The notes beneath the pieces were generated by a model. It had not been told where the DNA came from. It saw only the letters and a program-made list of their open reading frames with translations, and made no database searches. From Choristoneura fumiferana (Eukaryota > Arthropoda > Insecta > Lepidoptera > Tortricidae), in the NCBI RefSeq assembly GCF_025370935.1, contig NC_133486.1:10897557-10961556 (forward strand): DNA of 64,000 nucleotides, in the 5' to 3' direction. Positions 47,201-59,200 of the stretch are shown piece by piece. A program made the position numbers and the translations under genes. Position 1 is the first letter of the stretch. Every line of letters starts with the position of its first letter.

Positions 47201-50200
47201 AAAGGTTTTCCTAGGGCGTAAAATTTCGATTTAGGTCGCTTAACTGGAGCGTCAATGTCAAAAATAACGAGAAGCTAAAATATATTTTTAACGTCAACAT
47301 GCTATGATATTACATACCCCAGCCCAGGTATAGCTCTGATGATCCCAATAATTATTATACAACGTGTGACTTCTATAAGAACATATATTTTAAGGGCTGA
47401 AAGCATAATGTTTGCATTAGGTACCTACATTGCTCCTCGAGAAAATTAAAAAATAACTTAATTAGTAAAGGTAATTGTTATATTTATTCGATAAAACGGT
47501 TCTCAATAATTAAAATAATCGTTAATTAAAATTTATGTTCTTATGGATGTCACAATATTGTAAATGCGAAAGTTTGTAAGTCTGTTTGTTTGTTACATCA
47601 TCATGGCTAAACCGCTTAACCGATTTAGATGAAATTCGGTATACAGATAGTTTGAGTCTTGGGGAAGGACAAAAGATAGTTTTTATCCCAGAAAATTGCA
47701 TAGTTGGGCCAATTAAACTTTTTTACCGACACTAATCTGTCCGCGACATTTTTCAAACAATTGCAGATTTTTGTAAGTAAACATGTTTTTTCTGTGATTA
47801 AATTGATGGTGTACATGAAAACATGTCATCCTACGCAAGTTCAACCTATTAAACCGTGAAATATCTTGTTGGAAGTACGATTTTTTGGTAACGCCAGAGA
47901 CAATTTTGGTAACGCAGGAGACGCCCAAAGTGTCGGTAAAATAGTTGATTGGCCCAGTTACGGCGGGAGAGCGTGTGGAATCTACGCAGACAGAGTCGCG
48001 GGCAACAGACTGGCATACTGATAACATCTTTCTCACGCTATTTTCTCCCTTAAAGTTGACTCAGTATTTAATAACGGGTATATAATGCTTTGCACAATAA
48101 AATTCTGCTAATTTTCGTGGGGTCCCGAAGCAAAAACACTATTTTAATTTTTTTTTTAAAGAATCTTGCCCATTCCACTGGCGACCATAGGGCTGACTCT
48201 TTCCTCGGTCAACGTATTGGCATTGCCATACAACGAGGAACCGCAGCCAGCCTTGTGGGCACCCTGCCCAATAGCAGCGACTTGGGTGATATTTGTAAAT
48301 ATAGATTTTTAGGATTAGAGTAAGTTAGTTTTAGTTCTTTTTTTATTTATTTCTGTTAATTATTGTATACCTATATTATTTGTTTGTTTATAAATACATT
48401 TGACAGTAGCTAAACTTTTATTATGTACTCGAAATAACTGTTTTACGTACCTTGCCGACTAGTGCCTCGACTTCGGTGTCGTATCGTATCGCAAAGTGCA
48501 GCTTGCCGCAAAACTCTAGCTCAGCGCTGTCGGTCGACGACTGGCGAACAAGCTCGTTCTTGTATAGCTCCGGCTGCAACCATAAAACAGTTTAGAGATA
48601 TAAATAACATCAGTACATTGAAAGATTCTATACATTTCCAAACACCACCACTGGATACCCGATACCGACTATCTGACTGCCAGTATGTGTGAAAGCCTTT
48701 TACTTAGGCTCTGAGGCTGTATTGCCTAACGTTTCTGACGATCGCGACCGCAATCAAGTGACAGTTCTTGTATGCAAGATCTGTCACTTGATTGCGATCG
48801 CCAGCGTCAGAAACGTTACGCAATACGGCCTCCGGTCTCCTATTTTTCCTATTCCAACGACAGCAACTGCTACTTTTATGTTTAACATTTTACTAAGGTA
48901 TTGTTTTGAAAGCATGCATGTGTACACAGCGTGTATTTTTGATACTACCTCAAACTGTAACCAGACGAAGATTTAAGTGCTGCGAACCGATATCAAAAAA
49001 AAATTTGTTAATTTAGAATTAACTACCAGAGCGTAATTAATTTTTGAAATATTTTCAAGCAGCAATGTAATGCGTACAATAATTTGATACGAGAGAGAAG
49101 CGTTCTGTGACAGCTGTCACGTCAACAAGTGCGACGTTTTCAATAAAAACAAAGTAGTATCACGTAGTGATACATTGCGTGCTAATTAGTTTTGTAAGGA
49201 AAATAATAATTCTACTTTTTTTTACTAAAACATAATAAAACGTGATTATTACGGCCTTCACTAACTACCCTTAAAGTTTGAGGTAGTATCAAAAATACAC
49301 GCTGTATTATTATCATCTCCAGTAATTCAAATCCAATTTCAAGACATGAATTAATTAATTAATGTAACCTGGGCATGTCCACAATATTGCTAACAATGAT
49401 GCTAATTCGTCCGATCCCTGATTATTATTGAATCATGCATTATATGTACAGGTCATCAGCGTTATCACCATTAACAAGAGAAAAAAACTCTGATTATGTA
49501 TCCCGTACAAAAATTCAGCCTATGTAAACAAATGACAATCTCCAAAAAAAGATTGCCAATGGTTCTGTAACCTTCAAAGCCATTAACGGCCATAACGCCA
49601 ACCTACAATGTGCACTTGAAATTGAATTTTCTGTAACAATCCCGGGCGGGCTTCCCATTGATGAATATCAACATCGGCTGTAAAATCTGAACGAGCGGCG
49701 ATAAAATAACAAATGAATTTGCGTCGTGTTAAATTATGTGGTACGTGACGCGTGCGCAAGGGTCGCGGGAAGCGTACCGGGAAGTGGTGCAAGCGGAGGG
49801 GGAAGTGGTGAGGAAAGTGGAGCGGTAAGTGGAGAGGGAAGCGGAGCACGAGCGATATCATCTTGTATTCTCTATTCAGTGTTGGTAACCTTTTAGCACA
49901 AATTAGTCGCAAAAAGGAACATCCCACTAATTATTATAAATTCGAAAGTTTGTAAGTCTGTTTGTTACCTCATCACGTCTAAACCGCTGAACCGATTTAG
50001 ATGAAATTCAGTACACAGATAGTTTGAGTCCCGGAGAAGGGCATAAGATAGTTTTATTCCGGAAAATTGCATACTTCCCGTGGGATAGCAATAAACGAAT
50101 TCTGCGCGGACGGAATCGCGGGTAACGCTAGTAGTTATTAAAATGGATACGCGATCACTCACGGATTGGTTCTAAATATGTCAAGCTTATATCGATTCAG

Positions 50201-53200
50201 TCAAGGTCATAAATATATTAATATTATAAATGCGAAAGTGTGTGTGTTTGTATGTGTGTATGTTTGTCCGTCTTTTTTGATTTTGGCATAGAGATAGTTA
50301 ATGGGCCAGAGAGTAACATAGGCTTCTTTTTATCCCGGAAAAATGCACAGTTTCCAAAAGGAACAGTGCGTGATAATCGAATTCTACGCGGGCGAAGCCG
50401 CGGGCAAAATCTAGTATACCAACCATGAGGTTAATTACGATATATTTTACATAAAATGATGTCCTCAACTGTACGTGAGTGACGCGTGTGTGTGTGTTAT
50501 TTTAAATATTATTTAATTATCAAGAATATCCTTACCTAATTTACAGTTTCCTAACACGTTAGGTAGGTAAATTATGGAGTCAAGTGAATAAAACCAGACA
50601 AATGAGTACCTCCTCTGGGGATTGCTCCTCTCATCTACTCAAAGGTTGACTGGTAGAGATCTCTTAAAAGGATAAGTCCGCCTTTGTACAAGTATATCAA
50701 AGCTTGTCAATTGTGTTTTGTTTATTTTCTTTTGTACAATAAAGAGTTTACATGCATGCATACATACATATCTTAACGATGAACAAACAATTCATGTCCA
50801 ATAAAAGCTCATAAATAAATAAGACAATTATTTTTGTATCCCACAAAAACCTAACTACCACGCCAAGCAGTCCAAGCCAAAAATGTGTTATGCAACGAAA
50901 TAAAAAAAGTTATCAACTACTTTCAAGACTGTACCTTCCTAACTTTAATTTCAGATCGATTCCAAACAAGTGTAACTTTATCGCATAAGTAACTCAATAC
51001 CTTGAATAATACCTTTGAAAAAACTTTACCGAACAACGCCCAGACGCCCAACAAGCTCCAATAAAACTTGTATCGTTAACTAATTCTGTATGTTACACCA
51101 ATTTTTTCTGGTTTAACTCATTGGCGTCGAAGCAAAATTCTTAGTCTGCTTTTAACAATTCCTCGTCACCATTACCCGGAAAGAAATTTATAATATAAGT
51201 GCAAGTATGCATGTGTAAATTTCACTGTTACGGTGCTCGAGATTCAGCCCTGTGACAGTCTTTCATTTTTTTATTTAATTGATGCTACTTAAAAATCTGA
51301 TATTTTTTTCTGTCAACTAAAAAGGTTATTCCTATTGCTAAAAAAAGTTTCAAGCGTTGCTAAAGTTTTCATCCATTCCCCATTGGTCAATCAACTTTTT
51401 ACTGTTGTTATTATGTTCTGTAAGTCAGGAGAAATCAGTGATACATTTTGTTAGAAGAATATACTATTAGCATGCTTAGAAGATGAGCCTTAAAACAGTG
51501 ACAACTCCTAACTTTTAGTTGATTTGTACCCCGTAAAATGATACTCCTAATAAGTAACTCAGGAGACGTTACCACGGCAACAAGCAAAGCAACACTAAAA
51601 AGTTGATTGACCCAAGTACGTAACACATAGTTACTTAATAGAAAAACATTTTACTACGTAACCCTGTCTCTGTCTTGATGTCGAGGCGCTAATCACTTTT
51701 CTTCAATTAGAAAGTCTTAACGACCTTACCCATTAGCCTTGAGAAACCCTTGGACAAGCCGATGAAAATGCATTTATTAATTAATTCACTCCACCTTCCA
51801 CTGGCAAAAAAAGTCTTTCAACACCAAAGTACTCGTTTAGGTGAAGATAAAGATAAGGGGCTCTTGAAGAGACTCACTATCTTGCAACGAGCTATGGAGA
51901 GAGCTCGGTTTTTCTTAGCGTGATAGAATCTGGAATACGAAATTTGCCGAAGAAAAATATGCAAATTGAAGTGGCAACGGGCAGGCCACATCGCTCGAAG
52001 AACAGTTGGGGGAGGAAAGTCCTCGAGTGGCGACTACGAGCCTGAAGACAAAGCATTGGCAGGCCTCACACTAGATGTACTGACGACATCGTGGGAATTG
52101 TGGGCAACCGGAGGATGTATAAGTGATAATGAAACTAGAAAAAAAAACACGTAAAAGTTTGGAGGGTGAAATACTCTACCTTTTCTATTTTCATCGTCAA
52201 TTGGAACAGTGAAAATTAGATAGCGCCAGCGAAATCTCGTTACACCTACGACGAGCAGACTAGGAAACAAATGGTTTATTTATTTTGTATCCCCTCTTGC
52301 TATAAATAGAACAGTGTCGACCTATTTTTGGGCTAATTTGATACATTGCGATTTTTTCGGTATAAAATGGTGAACTATTTTTTATATCAACCATATCTTT
52401 TAACGAGAAATTCAACGATTTTCTTTTATTTATTTTCTTAGGGGCCGGCAACGCGCCCGTTATTCTACTTATGTTTTATTTATTTATTTACATTATTATC
52501 ACTTACAGTATCATTACAGGAATAAAACCTAAGGCGATACAGAAGGACCCTAATAATAAACAATAAACATATTAATCTACATAGCAAATTATGTGTAAGG
52601 CAACTCTCTTGAATTCACTCAGAGTGCAATGAAACAGATCAACTGAGTCTGCTATCTGGTTTAGAGTAGCTAGGGCGCGCGCGAAGGGCGCCTTGGCCAA
52701 CAACTTGGTCCTACCGCGCGGCCAGGCCAGCAGCGGCGGCCGGCGCCGGCGCCCAGCGTAGTTATCGGGAGCGCAAAGGCTTATATACTTCAATACACCT
52801 GGATTGTTCTGCTTGCCCCGAATTAATTCCAAAAAGTAAGTAACCAACGCGAGGTCCCGTCTGGTTTCTAGTTAACTGTACCCAACTATTCCTATAACGA
52901 ATAATGTTGGATACATCGAGTGTTACGGGAGTCCATGGGCGATGGAGGTTGCTTTTCATCAAATGACACTCACCTGTTCGTTTGACCCTGTTTGTGTATA
53001 ATATAAAAATGCTTCTATGTTTGTTTAAATCACAATTATTAATTTATCAAAAAAACAACATTAGGGCGGTTACAGACTAGCGTTTTTTGTGCGCGTGCGG
53101 TCGTTTTTGGCATACGCGCTTACACGTGCGCTACATGTAACCGAACGTGCGTTAAAAATATAACAAAACCGCACCTGAACGCGCGTACACGTGCTCGAGC

Positions 53201-56200
53201 TTATATGCGCATGAAACGCTAGTCTAAAACCGCCCTTAGAGCTATAACTATTCACTGTAAAATTCAAAATGTATATAAAAACCAGCCACCTGCCTGTCAT
53301 GTTACGCGGAGTGTAGGATTCTGTATGTATACACTTGAATTTACAAAAGAAATACATATTATATCTTGTTTGCTCATAATATTATTCCAGAACATTAATT
53401 TAATTGATCATTTGAATAAAAATAATGGCATCGTAAGACGAATACGATGTCGTGTTGTGCTACGACGTGCGACGTGATGCAAAATCACGATAAATAATAA
53501 AATTCTTAGTAGATTTCCACGACACGACGTCACATTACGTAGCACGTCGTCCGTCGACAACGATAATTTTATCGCGAACAAAATATTCAGTAAGTACTCG
53601 CGCGACTAAGAATAATCAATCGGCTATTTTAATCGTCATTCTTAACCGTTATTCGTAAGTGAGTCGGGCAAAATGTGTTTTATACTTGTTTCTGTTTCGT
53701 AAACTGTTTGTTTTCGAACTTCACGACAATCGGAACAAATTTACTTTCATATTCATAACTTGATAAAGATAAAGAGGCTCAGGCACGCTTTTGTCGAAAC
53801 GATTGAATACCAAAGAAGGCATCGAATTTGTAAATTTATTCAAAAGCCACCTTTTTAATCCCCTAACTTGAAATTTGTTGGGTATGAGTTGGGTATGGAT
53901 CGATTGTGAATGTCAGTATTTTAAATAGGTTTTAGCTTAAATATATAAAGCTTTAGCTGAAAGTACATATAAAGTTTGTTTATTTTAGTTACATACGTCA
54001 ATGTAAGTGACTTAACGTGCAAATGACACATACTTTCCTACGTGTTGTCTATTTGTACTTAATACTATTGTTGTGTCTTGTGTTGTGAATAAATGTATTT
54101 TCTTTCTTTCTTTCTTTCTTTTCAAATTTATCATTAATAATTTATTTATCTATAAAAACTACAGTCATCATCATCATCATCCCAGTCTATATACGTCCCA
54201 CTGCTGGGCACAGGCCTCCTCTCAGAACAAGAGGGCTTGGGCCATAGTTCCCACGCGGGCCCAGTGCGGATTGGGAACTTCACACGCACCATTGAATCGC
54301 TTCGCAGGTTTGTGCAGGTTTCCTCACGATGTTTTCCTTCACCGCAAAGCTCGTGGTAAATTTCAAATGTAATTCCGCACATGAATTTCGAAAAACTGAG
54401 ATGTACGTACGACCCTCTGCTTAAGAGGCGATAGGTCAAATCACTAGGCCACCACGGCTTCAAAAACTACAGTATTACAGTTATACTTATACATAGATGC
54501 AAAAAAACAAAAAAAAGACAAAAAAATACAATTATTATACCTAATAATGTCAATATTTCAGATCTTTTTTAAACTAAATATATTTTTGGAACACTGGGCG
54601 GGAATCAAACTCACACCTCCTACCTGTGGGGTTACGCGCCAGAGGCCTATGAACTAATATTCGCACAGAATCGAAATAAAATCTCAAAAATTCGGGATTA
54701 CAGTCTGAAATTTAGCGTGGGTGTTTCATATTAAACATTAAGGAAGTCCACGATGTTATTTTTGGAAAATTCACATGAGAATTTAGTTAATTATCAATTC
54801 AACTACCAGCTCTACGGACTACGCGTTCAAAGTTTACCCGTGGGTAAACTCTAGTTTAGTTTTATAATTTTGTCATTAACAACGTAAGTAGGTACTAAAT
54901 GATGCAGCCAAATAGTATTTATAACTTCGAGTTCACATTCCAACGCTCGTCGGAAACACAACCTCCCTAAGCATCGTAATCTATAGTAAAAGGTACCAGA
55001 CAACAATGAACGTATAAATTGCAATTGAAACTCAACCAATTGTGCCCTGGAATTGTTTTGTTTGCCCGTACATCTGCTTGTCGTGTATAAATTAAAAACA
55101 GCTGCGCAGACAAACAAAAAACGGGATTTTTTTAAGGTTTAATACGACCAATGTTTCAAGGCGACTTACAGCAAAAGAACATTGCTTTAAAAAGTAAATG
55201 TAATGGATATAAAAAAAAAACTTTCTCTTGCTGAAATTCAAACACATTTAATTTAAGCAATAATTTTTGTCTTACATTTTAAAGTATTTATTAAATAACC
55301 ATTAATACAATTTGTTTTCGTTTGTTTTTTAGGTTCGCTATGTCAAAAGGAGAATGAGTCTTTATAAAACAACTTTGTTGTCCTTCTCCCTGTCTGTCCG
55401 TCAAAGCCCTTTTTGTCAGAAACGCGTGAAGGTATCAAGTACAAATTAACATTACTTAGATTCGCAATCTTCTGGAGTAAAAAATAATTATGTGTTTAAT
55501 AATTAAATGTAATTATGTGTATACGGCAAACATAAAGTACAAAAATCCCTAAATCATTGATTTAATTGAAAATTCACAGGTGCCTGCCGCGGGAATTCAT
55601 AATGTGCGAGTTGATATCAAGGAAATTAATTAACTTATGCAAAATAACATTTTTGCTAGTTCTTTTGAACTTGTGTGTTACGTACACAGAAGGTTATCCT
55701 ATTACTCTAATTATTATGTTGACAGCACTTCATTTATTTTATTTTTAGAAAAAGTTTTAGTTAAAAATGAAAATTTTAATACAACCTTTTTTGCTGACTG
55801 TACTTTTATGTTAACTGTACTTGCATTGTCATCAAAAGTACATTTGCGTAACAAATTTCAAGTCGTTGCCATAAACCAATGAGGAGTTCCCTCCTGTAGA
55901 GACGATCCCGAACATAGCTATGCCAAATTTTAAGTCAATCTGACCACTGAAAGTGACTCAAAATTTGCATGCAAGATTTGACCAGTACATACATACATAA
56001 ATACATTGGAAGTTAAATGAAAGCTTGTAAAAATGGTAAACAATCTCGACGAGTTTTTTTATTGAAAAGAGCTTTTGAATAAGTAGTATTCCTTGCTATA
56101 TAATTCTTAGATATTGGCTGTCATTTATTTTTTAGAAGTATTTTTCAATATTGGTCATTTTCAGTTGTCCATTCATAAAAAAACCTGACGCTATTTCAAC

Positions 56201-59200
56201 ACAAAAAATAAGTAATATTGTGTTTAAATATATAGGTACAAGACTTTGTACTAAATGTGATAAAAAGTCAGATAATCTTTGTTGTTGGATCCAATAGAAA
56301 GTTTTGATGTAGTTACATTAGAAAGAAAGAAAGAAAATATTTACTACGATTGCTTGCCTGCATTTCCTCACAAGATTTCATGAAGTTTTCCTGACGTCAA
56401 GAAATTTTGGATGTTTTATGCAGTTTATGTTCTATGATCTCGTCCTTAATGTTAATAATTTCTTGACAAACTGATTTCTTGACGATTTCATGACGGGACA
56501 ACTTTTTGAGAAAATTACTCGTTTATATTATTCTACAAACATTGACCTATTTATAAATTTCACCATGAAATGACGTGCAATACTAAACCACAGAGGAATA
56601 TTTAAACAGAGCTCAGAATATTCCAACAGATATCCGGCTGAGCCTTAGGCTTTGTTTTATTGTCACAATATTAAATAATTTACGCAATTTCATAATCTTC
56701 GGTATTTTGATCCGTAAATTATCAAGGTTATCCGGTCTGGGCCAAACACAAATTGGCATCCACAAATAAATACCAATATTGTCGCGACTATCGCAACATT
56801 ATTCGAAACAATTGAAGAACAAAGTTTGAGCATTTTAAAGGTCACCTATTAATTACGGTTTAGTTATGTTTACCACGGAACAGATGGTTACCTATTTATT
56901 TCTATTATTTGGTTCAATGAATCATGTTCTATTGACCTTTTATTTTATTTCATGTTTTTATTATATTCTTAAAAAAGTGTAGTGTGTCTTTGCACACTAC
57001 GCACACTACACTTTTAACCACTTTTGGTGATATTAGATTTAACAAAATTACACTAGCAACAATACACCTTTAGACGGCTCTATTATTTTTACGCTGTGGG
57101 AAGGGCGCAAGCTGAAAATCAGCGCAAGTTTTTTTTTGCTCGCAGCTTATGCTGAGCTTGAGACCATTGCGATCTGCTTATGTGTAACTACTTGTTTTTT
57201 TTTGTGTAGTCGTGCTTTTTTTCTGTAGCAAATTAATACCGGCATTTATTTCAGAACTTTCGCCAAATTTCGCCCAGTGCCTCAAACATACAGAGGGTGT
57301 TAATTAAACTGAGAACCTGAAAGAAGTTTGTTTTAGAATCGAAAGGAGGATCGAATTAAACTGTATTTTAAACCACGTTGTATTTGTTTTGAATCCCTCT
57401 TCTACTGTGCCCAGTCAAATAGTTTACAAATGGAACAAACGCTAATTAAATCTATTGGCGAGGTTGCATATTATTTAGATAATTTATTACTGGTCGTTTT
57501 CCTGTATTTTTTTCCATTGGAGTCTTACTTATTTTCCCTTTAAAATATTTTAAGTTTTTTCTAGCAAAAAGGATCAACGTCTTCCGTATAAGCTCCAAGA
57601 TCACAAGAGTTTGCGAAAGCCCGTTCAAAAGTTTAAATCTTATTACAAACCACATTTCCAATATGGCCAGAAACTTTTAAACTTTGCGAATGGCTTTTGA
57701 TTTATGTCTTAGTGTCAAAAGTGGAATTGTTAAGGAATACTAAAGACCTATTTTAATGTATCGTAAGTTATTTCAATCACGACTTTAACATTGCGAGTAG
57801 TCTGAAATCTAGGTTCCGTCACAGAATAAGTAATAGTGTTCCGTGTTAGAGATTGTAAACCTTCTTGTTTTTAAAACTATGTGTGCTTTGGCTGTGTCCT
57901 TAGCAACGCTGTTATTCTTTACTTGATTCTATTATACCGTGCCCTGACATGTTGGTTTTTAGGGTTTTCCTTTAACACTCTAATTAGGTAGCGGAGCGTG
58001 ATTTCGTTTTGCCGCGCGAATTTTTCTAACTAGGTACCGCGCTTGATTTTCCTTTTTTCCCGGCACCTTATCACACCAACGCACAACGTTTACACTCAAC
58101 ACTCATGTCACCGGAACTTCATTTTCTTCTTAGTTACGTGACTTTTTTGAGGGGTGACACTCTTTCCCGGCCCGGATAATACCGACATGGAAATACCGAC
58201 TCTGTTGTATATGTATATATGTATATACAAGAATTCAGTCAGCGGGACGGCAAGATACGAAGTTCGAATTTTGCACTTCGTATTATAGGGCCAGGTCACT
58301 TGGTCACCTTTTACGACACCCATGGGAAGAGATGGATCCTGTATATTATGAAAACGAGCATGGCTCTAACTTCACTATAATATTTTTATTTCACGTAGCC
58401 CTTTTCAAAGAATATACTGAGGTAGGTACATTTTACGGGAAAAAAACTGTAAGAATGAAAGATTCCTTTGCATCGGCACAATAAGCGACAATAACCTACA
58501 CAAAATAGATTACCTTTACCATCAATCTTCTATTATCAAGATGGATGCCTTGGGTACCTACTTCGTTTTTTTCCGGCCGTTCTTCTTTTGACGTAGGTCG
58601 ATAGGTTTTCAGTCTAGTTTTGAAAGCTCAAAAAGGTTATTAGTTTTTGATAATGGTTTAAACCTCGTGTTCTGGAAGGATCTTATTGTATATATTATTA
58701 TTTTTTATTATTTGGGAACATTTCAGCAAATGGTTTGGTCAGTTTGACAGAAAATCGCTGTAAAATTTAGGAGGTTTTTTAAATTGTGCTTGACAAAGTG
58801 TTTCCATATACACGATTATTTTTAATCGGGTGTGGTTTTCCGTTGCTTTAGGGTAGCGAAGAAGACGGCTTTCAAAAATCCCTAATTTTTTTTTTTTTTG
58901 TATGTCCTTTTTGTGTTTTTGTATGTTTAATAAAATTTTAGAGCGCATTAGTTTTTTACTGTAATGCTGTATTTTTTGTTAATAAATAAATAAATAATGT
59001 CGTCTTGCCGATTATCAACCTACCTATTTTACAAGCTTTTATTTAACTTGCAATGTTTGTATCTATGTGCGGGTCAAATCTTGGAACCGAATTTTGACCC
59101 ACTTCCAGTGGTCAGATCGACTTAAAATTTGGCACTCTTATGTAAGTCCCGTGACAATGTAATAATCTGGCAGTGACATCCTGGTTGTCCAGGCAGGATC

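Noticed and set aside
52671..52760. CpG-island promoter
   Set aside because: The GC-rich patch is explained by LINE ORF2 C-terminal coding on the minus strand; no first exon adjoins it.
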